A stretch of DNA of 64,000 bases from the NCBI GenBank assembly GCA_016177775.1, contig JACOUQ010000016.1, positions 1 to 64,000 of the forward strand, in the 5' to 3' direction. The stretch comes from Geobacter sp. Lineage in GTDB: Bacteria > Desulfobacterota > Desulfuromonadia > Geobacterales > Geobacteraceae. Positions 16,512 through 25,352 of this stretch are shown here, piece after piece. The translations under genes were made by a program, and so were the position numbers. A model generated the notes under the pieces. It saw nothing but the letters and a program-made list of their open reading frames with translations. It ran no database searches and was not told the origin of the DNA. Each line of letters opens with the position of its first letter. The first letter of the stretch is position 1.

Positions 16512-17069
16512 CTACTTTTTGGGACGGGCCTTGATCTTCGGGGTGCCATCTTCGACCACCACCCGGAACTCCACATCACGGCACTGGTACTTGCTCCTAA
16601 TGAGATCCTTGTTCTTTTCGATGGTGGAGCGGATCAGATCGATGCTGATGTTGTCCGCGGGAAGGTGGCAGGCCCTGCGGGCGGCAATGAAGTCCTGGTA
16701 GAGTTGGTCCAGTTCGCTCGGGGACGAGACGGGGGGGGGGGCGGCTGAGGTCGTCTTCTGCTCTCCCCGCTCCCGCTCGTGCAGCTCCATCTTGAAGCGC
16801 TCTCTGGAATATTTCCCCTCGTCGATGAGCCGCTTGATCCGTTCCCAATACTGATTGTACGAATTGAAGCGGGAGACCAGGGATGCGTATTTGAATTTCA
16901 CCATGGTATTGATGATGGAGGCCCCGGCGTACCTCCGGGCGAGCTTTTCCACTTCACTGTGCAGCTTGAGCGGCTCCCGTTTTTCCATGCCGAGAAAATA
17001 CTGCTCATACCTGGTGATCAGGTCACGCAGCTTTATGTCAAGAAGTTCGATTTCTTCAGGTATCCCCAT
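16512..17069 (-). CDS. Conserved hypothetical coiled protein with a C11 tract, 185 aa
   Basis: Helix-rich, charged N-terminal half ('EIELLDIKLRDLITRYEQYFLG') and a compact C-terminal part. It resembles deltaproteobacterial hypotheticals named after MXAN_5187; that identity is tentative. The linker 'SAAPPPVSS' is encoded by an uninterrupted run of eleven C on the coding strand (16731-16741), a slippage-prone tract. The rest of the frame is intact. Confidence 0.7.
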   Translation of the reverse strand: MGIPEEIELLDIKLRDLITRYEQYFLGMEKREPLKLHSEVEKLARRYAGASIINTMVKFKYASLVSRFNSYNQYWERIKRLIDEGKYSRERFKMELHERERGEQKTTSAAPPPVSSPSELDQLYQDFIAARRACHLPADNISIDLIRSTIEKNKDLIRSKYQCRDVEFRVVVEDGTPKIKARPKK

Positions 17070-17125
17070 GATTTTCCTATACTAATAGGAACATGGTGTG
17101 CTGTAAAGGGAAAAGCGGTAAACCC

Positions 17126-17154
17126 TTGACGTCTCCGCCGAACATCGTTAAAGT
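17126..17154 (+). promoter_or_regulatory. Promoter of glmU
   Basis: TTGACG (17126-17131) and TAAAGT (17149-17154) are 17 bp apart, 44 nt upstream of the glmU ATG. A GGAGGA ribosome site precedes the ATG. Confidence 0.68.
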
Positions 17155-17198
17155 AAGCTGTTTCAAAGCTATAGCCCAATTTTCCGGAGGATTTTCCG

Positions 17199-18578
17199 AT
17201 GGGGGAGATCGCAGCCATAATTCTTGCCGCCGGCAAGGGGACCCGCATGAAGTCGGACCTGGTGAAGGTCATGCATCCGCTGGAGGGGCGCCCGATGGTG
17301 TCCTGGACCGTGGAGGCCGCGCGGGGGGCGGGGGTTTCGAAAATAGTCCTGGTGGTCGGGCACCATGCGGAGCGGGTCCGGGAGCATTTTGCCGCCTCCC
17401 CGGAGATCGCCTGCGCCGTTCAGGAAGAGCAACTCGGCACCGGACACGCGGTTGCCTGCGCGCTCCCGGCCCTGGCCGGGTTCACCGGCAGGGTGCTGAT
17501 CCTCTGCGGCGACGTGCCGCTGGTCAGCTCCGCAACGCTGCAAGCCATGCTGGCGCAGCATAAGGAATCCAGGGCCGCTGTTACCGTTCTGACCACCCAC
17601 ATGGCTGATCCCCACGGCTATGGCCGGATCGTGAAGGACGCGGCGGGCCATGTGCGGCGCATAGTGGAGGAAAAGGACGCCACCGAGGCGGAGCGTCTGG
17701 TGACGGAGATCAATTCCGGCATATACTGCGTGGAGTCTGACTTCCTTGCCGCGGCAATTCCCAATATCGGAAACGACAACGCCCAGAAAGAGTTTTACCT
17801 CACCGACATCATCGGCCAGGCGGTAGAACTGGGGTTATCATGCGGTTCGTTTCCGGTTGCCGATCCCGACGAGGTGATGGGGATCAATGACCGGGTGCAG
17901 CTGGCAAAGGCTTCTTCCATCGTGCGCCGGAGAGTGAACGAAGAGCTGATGCTGGATGGCGTCACCCTCGTCGATCCCTCGAACACCTATATCGAGCAGG
18001 GGGTGCGGATCGGCCGCGACACCATCGTCCACCCCAACGTCCACATCCGCGGCGCCACGGTGATCGGGGAGGGTTGCGTGATTGACCCCTCCGTGCTGAT
18101 CCAGGGGTGCCGGATCGGTGATCGGGCGCAGATCAAGGCCGGCTCGGTCTTGTGTGATTCCGTGATCCGCAACGACGTGGCCATCGGCCCCATGGCCCAT
18201 CTCCGGCCGGGGAGCGAGCTGTGCGACCACGTCAAGATCGGCAATTTCGTGGAGACCAAGAAGGCGGTCATCGGTGAAGGCTCCAAGGCCTCGCACCTCA
18301 CCTACCTCGGGGATGCCACCATCGGGCGCAACGTCAACGTCGGCTGCGGCACCATCACCTGCAACTACGACGGGGTGCACAAGCACCAGACCGTGATCGA
18401 GGACGACGTCTTCGTCGGGAGCGACGTGCAGCTGGTGGCGCCGGTGACGATCGGCCGCAACTCCCTGATCGCCGCCGGCACCACGGTGACGAAGGACGTG
18501 CCGCCCGATTCCCTCGCCATTGCCCGGACGCCGCAGGTGAATAAGGAAGGGTGGAAGTTGAGGAAGGCTAAGGGCTAA
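17199..18578 (+). CDS. glmU: Bifunctional GlmU: glucosamine-1-P acetyltransferase / UDP-GlcNAc pyrophosphorylase, 459 aa
   Basis: The N-terminal nucleotidyltransferase has 'AAIILAAGKGTRMKSDL' and 'ILCGDVPLV'; the C-terminal half is a left-handed beta-helix of hexapeptide repeats with 'GNFVETKKAVIGEGSKASHLTYLGD' and 'GCGTITCNYDG'. It makes UDP-GlcNAc for peptidoglycan and LPS. The final residues and stop (RKAKG-TAA) are encoded by the left inverted repeat of the inserted element that separates it from glmS, so the tail may have been altered by the insertion. Confidence 0.96.
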   Translation: MGEIAAIILAAGKGTRMKSDLVKVMHPLEGRPMVSWTVEAARGAGVSKIVLVVGHHAERVREHFAASPEIACAVQEEQLGTGHAVACALPALAGFTGRVLILCGDVPLVSSATLQAMLAQHKESRAAVTVLTTHMADPHGYGRIVKDAAGHVRRIVEEKDATEAERLVTEINSGIYCVESDFLAAAIPNIGNDNAQKEFYLTDIIGQAVELGLSCGSFPVADPDEVMGINDRVQLAKASSIVRRRVNEELMLDGVTLVDPSNTYIEQGVRIGRDTIVHPNVHIRGATVIGEGCVIDPSVLIQGCRIGDRAQIKAGSVLCDSVIRNDVAIGPMAHLRPGSELCDHVKIGNFVETKKAVIGEGSKASHLTYLGDATIGRNVNVGCGTITCNYDGVHKHQTVIEDDVFVGSDVQLVAPVTIGRNSLIAAGTTVTKDVPPDSLAIARTPQVNKEGWKLRKAKG

Positions 18579-19003
18579 GGGCAAAAGGCTAAGGGAAAGG
18601 CGAAAAACTTTGGGGAAGGGCGGGTTTTCGGAACTTAAGGTCTGGCAGAAAGGCAAGGATTTGGCTGTCTTTGTCTATCGGCTTACCTACTCCGAACCAT
18701 TTGCCAGGGACTTTGGTCTTAGAGACCAGATGAGGCGAGCAGCTGTATCCATTCCAAGCAATATCGCCGAAGGTGATGAACGGGAGACGGATAAAGAAGC
18801 AATCCGCTACTTTTACATTGCAAAAGGCTCTTCTGCAGAATTACTGACGCAAGCGATGATTGCCCACGAGGTGGGATACTTAGAGAAGGATACCTTTGCC
18901 CATCTGGAGCAGAGTTGTCTCGATATATCAAGAATGTTGTCGAAATTGATAGGTGCGAGGACAAGGCATGTGGCGTGAGGTTTTCCCCTTAGCCCTTAGC
19001 CTT
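18564..19003. mobile_element. IVS-like insertion: four-helix-bundle gene between 18-bp inverted repeats
   Basis: An 18-bp perfect inverted repeat (18564-18581 and 18986-19003, core GGCTAAGGGCTAAGGG) brackets one small gene. The same family of protein is encoded within intervening sequences of some 23S rRNA genes, whose ends also pair. Here the unit lies between glmU and glmS and supplies the glmU stop codon. No flanking target duplication is obvious. That it moves is inferred. Confidence 0.55.
18610..18978 (+). CDS. Four-helix bundle protein (23S rRNA intervening-sequence protein family), 122 aa
   Basis: The signature 'LKVWQKGKDLAVFVYRLT', 'GLRDQMRRAAVSIPSNIAEG' and 'FYIAKGSSAELLTQ' is that of the S23/Avd-like four-helix bundle family, basic pentameric proteins thought to bind nucleic acid. 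It starts at TTG 18610 with AAGGCG upstream; no ATG lies before the conserved region. It lies between the two arms of an 18-bp inverted repeat. Function in this setting is unknown. Confidence 0.85.
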   Translation: MGKGGFSELKVWQKGKDLAVFVYRLTYSEPFARDFGLRDQMRRAAVSIPSNIAEGDERETDKEAIRYFYIAKGSSAELLTQAMIAHEVGYLEKDTFAHLEQSCLDISRMLSKLIGARTRHVA

Positions 19004-19029
19004 GCGCCTTAAGCCCAAGAGGTCTTTAT

Positions 19030-20859
19030 ATGTGCGGAATAGTCGGCTATACCGGCGGGCAGGATGCCACGCCGATCATCATTGACGGGCTGAGGCGGCT
19101 GGAGTATCGCGGCTACGATTCGGCCGGGATATGCACCATCGCGGACGGCCGGGCGGAGATCCGCCGGAGCGAGGGGAAGCTGGTCAACCTGGAGAAGCTC
19201 CTGCGGGAATCTCCGGTCGCCGGCTCCATCGGCATCGGCCACACCCGTTGGGCCACCCACGGCCGCCCCTCCGAGACTAATGCCCATCCCCATCAGGCCG
19301 GGGCGATAATCGTCGTGCATAACGGCATCATCGAGAACTACCTCAGCCTCAAGGAGCAGCTGAAGGCCGCCGGTCGCGTCTTCAAGAGCGAGACCGACAC
19401 CGAGGTGATCTCCCACCTGATCGACTCCAAGTATGCGCTGACCGGCGATTTCGAGTTGGCGGTCCGCGAGGGACTGGCGGAGCTCCGGGGGGCCTACGCG
19501 GTCTGCATCCTCTGCGAGCGGGAACCGGGCATCCTCATTGCCGCCAAGCAGGGTTCTCCCATGGTGGTCGGCTTGGGGAAGGGGGAGTATTTCGTCGGCT
19601 CCGATATCCCCGCCATCCTCTCCCACACCAGGGAGATGGTCTTCATGGAAGACGGCGAAATGGCGGTCTTCCGTGACGGGATAGCGACCTTCTCCACCGT
19701 GGCCGGGGCGCCGCTGGAGAAGAAGGCGCGCCACATCGACTGGTCCCCCATGATGGCGGAAAAGGGTGGCTACAAGCACTTCATGCTCAAGGAGATCCAC
19801 GAACAGCCCCGCGCTATCCGCGATACCGTGGCCGGCCGGCTCCTGGAGGAGGAGGGGGACGTCTACCTGGAGGACCTGAATCTCGCTGACGAGCAGTTGC
19901 GGGGGATCGAGCGGATATACATCGTTGCCTGCGGCACCTCCTGGCATGCCGGGCTCGTCGGGAAGTTCCTGATCGAAGGGCACTGCCGGCTGCCGGTGGA
20001 GGTGGACATAGCCTCGGAGTTCCGCTACCGCAACCCCGTGGTAACGGACAGGACCCTCATCATCCTCATCTCCCAGTCGGGCGAAACCGCCGACACCCTG
20101 GCCGCCATGCGCGAGGCCAAATCGCGCGGCGCCACCAATGTGGCCATCTGCAACGTGGTTGATTCCTCCATTGCCCGCGAGGCGGACGGCGTCATCTACA
20201 CCCACGCCGGCCCGGAGATCGGGGTCGCCTCCACCAAGGCATTCGTGACCCAGCTTGCCGCCCTCTACCTTTTCACCATCCGCCTCGGCCGCGCCCTTGA
20301 CACCATCGACAAGGAAAGGGGGCAGGGGATGATCGCCGGTCTGGTCCGCATCCCGGCCCTGCTGGAGGAGGCGCTGAAGCTGAACCAGCAGGTGGAGAAG
20401 GTGGCCCGCAGATACATGAACGCCAGGGACTTCCTCTACCTCGGCCGCGGCATCAACTACCCCATCGCCCTGGAAGGGGCGCTGAAGCTGAAGGAGATCT
20501 CCTACATCCATGCCGAAGGGTACCCGGCAGGCGAGATGAAGCACGGCCCCATCGCCCTCATCGACGAAAACATGCCGGTGGTGGTCCTGGCGCCGAAAAA
20601 CAGCCACTACGAGAAGGTGGTCTCCAACATGGAGGAGGTCATCGCTCGTGGCGGCCGGGTTATAGCGGTCTGCTCAGAGGGGGACGAGGAGATCAGGGCC
20701 AAGGCGGAGGTAACCCTGGAGGTGCCGCAGGACGGCGACGACCTGACCCCTATCCTCCTCTCCGTGCCGCTCCAGCTCCTGGCCTACCATGTGGCGGTCC
20801 TCAAGGGGACAGACGTGGACCAGCCGCGCAACCTCGCCAAGAGCGTGACGGTGGAGTAG
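19030..20859 (+). CDS. glmS: Glutamine--fructose-6-phosphate aminotransferase, 609 aa
   Basis: The mature N-terminus begins 'CGIVGY' with the catalytic Cys after Met removal, and has '[13 protein letters not shown]' and 'GHTRWATHG' of the glutaminase domain. Two SIS sugar-isomerase domains follow ('CGTSWHAG', 'SQSGETADT', '[19 protein letters not shown]'). It makes glucosamine-6-P, the feed for GlmU. An AGAGG site precedes the ATG. I saw no glmS ribozyme upstream. The next gene starts directly at its stop. Confidence 0.97.
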   Translation: MCGIVGYTGGQDATPIIIDGLRRLEYRGYDSAGICTIADGRAEIRRSEGKLVNLEKLLRESPVAGSIGIGHTRWATHGRPSETNAHPHQAGAIIVVHNGIIENYLSLKEQLKAAGRVFKSETDTEVISHLIDSKYALTGDFELAVREGLAELRGAYAVCILCEREPGILIAAKQGSPMVVGLGKGEYFVGSDIPAILSHTREMVFMEDGEMAVFRDGIATFSTVAGAPLEKKARHIDWSPMMAEKGGYKHFMLKEIHEQPRAIRDTVAGRLLEEEGDVYLEDLNLADEQLRGIERIYIVACGTSWHAGLVGKFLIEGHCRLPVEVDIASEFRYRNPVVTDRTLIILISQSGETADTLAAMREAKSRGATNVAICNVVDSSIAREADGVIYTHAGPEIGVASTKAFVTQLAALYLFTIRLGRALDTIDKERGQGMIAGLVRIPALLEEALKLNQQVEKVARRYMNARDFLYLGRGINYPIALEGALKLKEISYIHAEGYPAGEMKHGPIALIDENMPVVVLAPKNSHYEKVVSNMEEVIARGGRVIAVCSEGDEEIRAKAEVTLEVPQDGDDLTPILLSVPLQLLAYHVAVLKGTDVDQPRNLAKSVTVE

Positions 20860-22278
20860 GTGAAAGTCCTCTTCGTACATCCCCGCGGCAGCAACTGGCT
20901 CGGCGGGATGAAGGATATCAGCAGCATATTCAACGTCATGCCTCCCCACGGCATGATGAGCATCGCCGCATATCTGGAGGAGCGGGGGATCGGGACCGAT
21001 TTCCTCGACTGCTACGCAACTCCTCTTCCCCATGACCTTCTCGTCTCCGAGATTATCCGCCGCGCGCCGGACGTGGTCGGCTTTTCCTGCACCACCTCAT
21101 CATTTCTAGAAGGTTACCGGATCGCGGAGCTGGTGAAGGAAAAGGCCCCGGAGCTGCCGATAGTATTCGGCGGGGCGCACGCCTGTTCCATGGGTCCATC
21201 GCTCCTCGACTCATTTCCTGCCATCGACTACCTGGTAATCGGCGAGGGTGAGGTCACGTTCCATGAACTGGTCGCCGCAGGCTTCCGGAATGTCGGGGAT
21301 ATCCCAGGGGTCGCTTATCGCAAGGAGGGGCGCGGGACCCTTTCCGCCCCGCGCGATCTTATCGAAGATCTCGACACCCTCCCGTTCCCCGCCTATCACC
21401 GCCTCCCCGGCTTTCCCGGCCGCTACAACCTCCCCATCTTCAGTTATCCCAAGGCACCGAACACCAGCATCATTTCCAGCCGCGGCTGCCCCTACCAGTG
21501 CAGCTACTGCGACCGCTCGGTCTTCTCCCGTGGGTTCCGCTTCAACTCGCCGGAATACATCGTGGAGCACCTCCGGTTCCTGCATCGCGACTTCGGGATC
21601 CGGCACGTCTTTTTCTACGACGATCTCTTTACCTTCGACCGACAGCGGGTGGCGCGGTTCTGCGAGCTTATGGCCCAAAAGCGTGTCCCTGTCACCTACA
21701 ACTGCATCGCCCGGTTGGAGCATGTGGATGCCGAGCTGGTTGCGCTTCTGAAGGGCTCAGGCTGCTGGCAGGTCAATTTCGGCATCGAGTCGGGGGACCC
21801 GGAGGTCCTGAAGAAGCACCGGAAATATTACGGGCTTGACGAGGTAAACAAAAAACTGCTAATGGTGAAGCAGGCCGGGATGCGGGTGAAGGGGCTCTTC
21901 ATGATCGGGCTGCCGGGGGAGACGGAGCTTTCCATCCGCCGCACCATCGATTACGCTCTGACCCTCCCGCTTGCCGAGATCAACGTCACCAAGTTCACTC
22001 CCTTCCCCGGTGCGCCTGTATTCAGGACCATCCGGGAGCAGGGGGAGTTCACCGAGGATTGGCCGGCCATGAACTGCCTGAACTTCGTCTTCGTCCCCCA
22101 CGGGATGACGAAGGAGCAACTGGAGGGGCTGTACAACGAGTTCATCCGGCGGTTCTACCACCGGCTCCCTATCCGCTGGGGTTACACCAGGATGATCTGG
22201 AAGTCTCCACACAGCGTGGCGAAGGTGCTGAGGAATCTGCCGGAGATACTCTCGTTCGGTTTGAAGCAGCGGTGGTGA
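20860..22278 (+). CDS. B12-binding-fold radical SAM protein, 472 aa
   Basis: An N-terminal B12-binding-like Rossmann fold (residues 1-140, with 'PPHGMMSIAAYLEERG') is followed by a radical SAM core with 'SSRGCPYQCSYC' (CxxxCxxC cluster) and 'GIESGDPEVLKKHRK'. Members of this class methylate or rearrange lipids, tetrapyrroles or cell-wall sugars; the substrate cannot be read. It starts at GTG directly after the glmS stop, so it is probably co-transcribed with glmS and may modify an envelope component. Confidence 0.88.
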   Translation: MKVLFVHPRGSNWLGGMKDISSIFNVMPPHGMMSIAAYLEERGIGTDFLDCYATPLPHDLLVSEIIRRAPDVVGFSCTTSSFLEGYRIAELVKEKAPELPIVFGGAHACSMGPSLLDSFPAIDYLVIGEGEVTFHELVAAGFRNVGDIPGVAYRKEGRGTLSAPRDLIEDLDTLPFPAYHRLPGFPGRYNLPIFSYPKAPNTSIISSRGCPYQCSYCDRSVFSRGFRFNSPEYIVEHLRFLHRDFGIRHVFFYDDLFTFDRQRVARFCELMAQKRVPVTYNCIARLEHVDAELVALLKGSGCWQVNFGIESGDPEVLKKHRKYYGLDEVNKKLLMVKQAGMRVKGLFMIGLPGETELSIRRTIDYALTLPLAEINVTKFTPFPGAPVFRTIREQGEFTEDWPAMNCLNFVFVPHGMTKEQLEGLYNEFIRRFYHRLPIRWGYTRMIWKSPHSVAKVLRNLPEILSFGLKQRW

Positions 22279-22295
22279 CGCGACAAAACTATAAC

Positions 22296-22386
22296 TGTCG
22301 CCTGAATCCGTGAGGATTGAGTGTCCCGAGGCGCGAGGGGACTCTGACCGCAGCGGGGCGCTCAATCCTCACGGATTCAGGCGACA
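22296..22386. repeat. 91-bp palindromic element with perfect 26-bp arms
   Basis: Positions 22296-22321 and 22361-22386 are exact reverse complements over 26 bp, with a 39-nt GC-rich loop that itself contains a GTCCC/GGGAC inverted pair. It lies 17 nt past one radical SAM stop and 14 nt before the next start. No T-tract follows, so it is not a standard terminator; it may be a MITE/REP-type repeat or an RNA processing hairpin. Confidence 0.9.
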
Positions 22387-22399
22387 CATCGGAGATGCC

Positions 22400-23731
22400 A
22401 TGAAAAAACGCCTCCTCCTCATCTCTCCGCTCGTCGAGAAAAGTCTCCTCGGCGGCGACTTCTACTTCCGGCTCCCTGCCCTCGGCCTGCTCAAGGTCGC
22501 CTCCCTCACCCCGCCCGACTGGGATGTGGTCATTGTCGACGAAAAGGTGGAAACCCTGGATCTCGACCAGCATGCCGACCTGGTGGGGATCACCGCCATG
22601 ACGCCGGTGGTGAACCGGGGGTACAGGATCGCCGACCACTTCCGCTCCCGCGGCATCCCGGTGGCGATGGGTGGGATGCATGTCTCCAAGCTTCCGGACG
22701 AGGCTTTGCAGCACTGTGACAGCGTGGTTGTCGGGGAGGCGGAGGACCTGTGGGACACGCTCCTGGCCGATCTTGAACGGGGGGAGTTGAAGAAGATCTA
22801 CCGCCACGAGAACGGCTACCCTTCCCTGGACAGGCGCCCCCTCTCCAACTGGAACCTCTATCGCGATAAGGGGTATCTCCCGGTCCACTTCGTGGAAACG
22901 ACCAGGGGCTGCCCATTCAACTGCGACTTCTGCTCGGTCACGAGTTCCTTTGGTGGGAAGTTCAGAAACCGCTGCGTGGACGATGTGGAGCGGGAGATTG
23001 CAGGCCTCAAGCCCTTCGATGGGAAGCTGACCCTGAAGAACGTGGTCTTCTTCACCGACGACAACATCATCAGCAGCAAACAGCACGCCCGGGAGCTGTT
23101 CACCCGGATTAAACCTTACAACCTCAAGTGGCTGGGGCAGACCTCGGTGGATATGGCCCAGGATACAGAGACCCTGAAGCTCTGCCGCGACAGCGGCTGC
23201 ATGGGGCTCCTGGTCGGCTTCGAGTCGCTGTCGTCGGAAACCCTCGGCTCGGTCAGCAAGGGGTTCAACAAGCCCCAGCAGTACATAGACCTGGTGAACA
23301 AGCTTCACGACCACGGCATCGGCGTGGACGGCTCCTTCGTCTTCGGGTTCGACACTGACGACGAGGGTGTCTTCGATCGGACCGTGGAGTTCATCATCAA
23401 GGCCAAGATCGACGTCTGCTACTTCTCCATCCTCACCCCGTACCCCGGCACCGCGCTCTACGACAAGATGGAACGAGAGGGGCGGATCATCGACCGCGAC
23501 TGGTCCAACTACAACACCCACAAGGTGGTGTTCCAGCCGAAGCTCATGACCCCGGAAAGGCTGATGGACGGCTATTTCAGCGCCCTGAAGGACTGCTTTA
23601 CCTGGCCCGCCATCATAAAGCGGATGTGGGGCAACGGCACTCCATACAACTTCTTCTATCCCATGAACTTCGGGTTCCGGCAGACGGTGATGAAGGGGGT
23701 CAAGCAGCACAATGCCGCGAAGCAACGGTGA
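22400..23731 (+). CDS. B12-binding-fold radical SAM protein, 443 aa
   Basis: Residues 1-130 form the B12-type Rossmann fold ('LPALGLLKVASLTPPDWDVVIVDE'); the radical SAM core has 'TTRGCPFNCDFC' and 'VGFESLSSETLGSVSKG'. A C-terminal extension of about 110 residues ends in a basic tail. ATG 22400 has GGAG upstream; the longer frame runs back into the palindromic element and is rejected. Substrate unknown. Probably in the glmS transcription unit unless the palindrome splits it; a terminator follows. Confidence 0.88.
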   Translation: MKKRLLLISPLVEKSLLGGDFYFRLPALGLLKVASLTPPDWDVVIVDEKVETLDLDQHADLVGITAMTPVVNRGYRIADHFRSRGIPVAMGGMHVSKLPDEALQHCDSVVVGEAEDLWDTLLADLERGELKKIYRHENGYPSLDRRPLSNWNLYRDKGYLPVHFVETTRGCPFNCDFCSVTSSFGGKFRNRCVDDVEREIAGLKPFDGKLTLKNVVFFTDDNIISSKQHARELFTRIKPYNLKWLGQTSVDMAQDTETLKLCRDSGCMGLLVGFESLSSETLGSVSKGFNKPQQYIDLVNKLHDHGIGVDGSFVFGFDTDDEGVFDRTVEFIIKAKIDVCYFSILTPYPGTALYDKMEREGRIIDRDWSNYNTHKVVFQPKLMTPERLMDGYFSALKDCFTWPAIIKRMWGNGTPYNFFYPMNFGFRQTVMKGVKQHNAAKQR

Positions 23732-23753
23732 CATAATCTGACATTAGGAATGT

Positions 23754-23786
23754 AAAAAGGGGAGCTCCTGACGAGCTCCCCTTTTT
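23754..23786 (+). terminator. Intrinsic terminator
   Basis: A perfect stem (23754-23767 and 23773-23786) with a 5-nt loop and T5 tail closes the glmS/radical SAM unit. The A5 on the other side lets it work for the minus-strand gene ending at 23858 as well. Confidence 0.9.
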
Positions 23787-23857
23787 ACTTAATGCATCTT
23801 GATTATATGCTTAGCCAGGGTTTCCTTGATTTAGTGATGCCTTGCTATAAGCAGCGC

Positions 23858-24469
23858 TCAATGCTTTTCCACATACTTACGGATATCACCGGCAACTTCT
23901 TCCGCCGCTTCTTCTACATTGGCCCCTTCCCGCGCGGAATGGCGGAACTTGGCGACTACTTTCCCCTTGTCATTGAGAAATTCCATTTCCACGCCGATCC
24001 CTGCCTGGGCTTTGTGCAGCCCGACAAAAGGTATCCACGCCTTGTTCAGATTGGCCCGTTCCGCCTCGTAGATCGCGCATCTGGCTGTGAGGGTCCCTTT
24101 CTCGCCGCTGCCGACCTCGCCGAAAGTGTCCTCGAAGATTTTTCTTACTTCCTCTGTCATCGATTTTTTCTTGATTTCGGAAACGTTTTCGAATGACCCG
24201 ATCTTTATTTTGTACGCGGCAAGCTTGACCGACGGATCGACCCAGAGCCATTCGATAGCGCCCCCTTTGGTCATCCCCGAGTAGTCGCTGATGACCCCCT
24301 TCACGAAATCCTTGTCCTTGTACTCGCCGCTCTCGATCAGCAGATCGGCAGAGAACGAGGGGCGAGGAGCAAGCATGGCAAGGCTTGCCAGGATAAACCC
24401 GCAGAACAGCAACCGGCAGACGAAGTTGAAAGCCCATTTCTGATTGTTGCAGTTTTTCACTGACCGCAT
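23858..24469 (-). CDS. Secreted hypothetical protein, possibly DUF4410, 203 aa
   Basis: ATG 24469 has a strong AGGAGG site and gives a long signal peptide (charged start, hydrophobic residues 18-36, 'SFSA' cleavage region). The mature domain has 'FEDTFGEVGSGEKGTLTARCAIYEAERANLNKAW' region and 'VEMEFLNDKGKVVAKFRHSAREG', which is reminiscent of DUF4410 lipoprotein-like domains; this is tentative. Function unknown. Confidence 0.7.
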   Translation of the reverse strand: MRSVKNCNNQKWAFNFVCRLLFCGFILASLAMLAPRPSFSADLLIESGEYKDKDFVKGVISDYSGMTKGGAIEWLWVDPSVKLAAYKIKIGSFENVSEIKKKSMTEEVRKIFEDTFGEVGSGEKGTLTARCAIYEAERANLNKAWIPFVGLHKAQAGIGVEMEFLNDKGKVVAKFRHSAREGANVEEAAEEVAGDIRKYVEKH

Positions 24470-24558
24470 GTTAAGCCTCCTTGTGTCTGTGATGTATTGA
24501 GCGCAACTTACTGGAGTGAATCCGAAAATCAAGTTGTCAAGTCCAGACCCCACAGGTT

Positions 24559-24582
24559 CCCCGTCAGTGAGAACTGGCGGGG
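24559..24582 (+). repeat. GC-rich hairpin at the edge of the AT-rich island
   Basis: A 10-bp stem with one G-T pair (24559-24568 with 24573-24582) is followed by GCGTTTTCT on the plus strand. It lies between the DUF4410-like gene and the end of the methyltransferase operon. It reads like a plus-strand terminator although both flanking genes run on the minus strand, so it may be a relic of the island junction. Confidence 0.45.
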
Positions 24583-24611
24583 CGTTTTCTCAAGGAAGGC
24601 ATCTGGCAGCC

Positions 24612-25352
24612 TCAGTTCAAAACTAATGTTGGCATAACCAATTCCGTGTTAAACCCCTTTCGGTCTGGCGCCGATTTCCAGCCCAAGTAGATTGATTCAT
24701 AATAAGGCTTCCAAAGCGCTTTTTGAGATTCTGTAATTAATGCCTTATACGTCCCATCGTCTCGTAACTTTCGCCATAAACCGCCAGCATAATTCGAAAG
24801 AACAAAATCAATAGCCAATATACCATCCATAGGCGGATGTGGTAACCGAGGTGGGTCCAACATTAATACATCGCCAGACCCTCCATCAAGATGTGCCATT
24901 CTATTGCCGCCATGGTGAAAATGGTAAAGCGGATGCACTTCGTTTGGGTCATTGTCTCCTGCCTTAAAAATATGTCTATCAAGATGCCAAGCACATAAAC
25001 AGCGACGAGGAACAGGATTAGTAAACACTTCTATATCTATCGCAAGACTTAGAAAAGGATCATCTGTGTCGTTAGTGCATTTACCTTGCACATCGACACT
25101 AAGAGCAAGATTCAGAATTTTTGAGGCGTTGCGAGGAATTGTATGTCGAGGTTTCTCGATTTCGAATAGTAGACCATCTAGACTATACCCCCATGAAAGA
25201 GGGCCGTTGGGAGCTTTGTGACACATTGCTGCAGCGGCTTGAAATCTATCAGGAGTTTTGCATTCAGTGTATTTGCTTAATACCTCCCCTAATAGACGTA
25301 GTCCTGTTGCTTTTTTGCGCCGAAAATCATCACAATTAACCTTACTCGCCAT
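24612..25352 (-). CDS. Unrecognised His-rich protein, last gene of the methyltransferase/kinase operon, 246 aa
   Basis: No family is recognised. Visible features are a central block 'CAWHLDRHIF' followed by 'HPLYHFHHGGNRMAHLDGG' and 'LMLDPPRLPHPPMDGILAIDFVLSNY', with closely spaced His, Asp and Gly that could form a metal site, and an aromatic C-terminal block ('LWKPYYESIYLGWKS'). There is no signal peptide or membrane span. ATG 25352 has GGAG upstream and overlaps the receiver-protein stop by 11 nt, so the two are coupled. Given position it may be the effector or an adaptor of the system; this is inference. Confidence 0.7.
   Translation of the reverse strand: MASKVNCDDFRRKKATGLRLLGEVLSKYTECKTPDRFQAAAAMCHKAPNGPLSWGYSLDGLLFEIEKPRHTIPRNASKILNLALSVDVQGKCTNDTDDPFLSLAIDIEVFTNPVPRRCLCAWHLDRHIFKAGDNDPNEVHPLYHFHHGGNRMAHLDGGSGDVLMLDPPRLPHPPMDGILAIDFVLSNYAGGLWRKLRDDGTYKALITESQKALWKPYYESIYLGWKSAPDRKGFNTELVMPTLVLN

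Noticed and set aside
18541-19029. CRISPR-like repeat from the repeated GGCTAAGGG units
   Set aside because: There are only two short units at each end in inverted orientation, with a gene and no spacers between them.
22296-22386. Rho-independent terminator
   Set aside because: The stem is far longer than normal and no T-tract follows either arm.
22289-23734. 481-residue minus-strand frame
   Set aside because: Antisense to a radical SAM gene with an intact CxxxCxxC motif.
24535-24590. Attachment site or tRNA end beside the AT-rich island
   Set aside because: No tRNA cloverleaf or integrase gene is seen, and no matching direct repeat was found at the other side.
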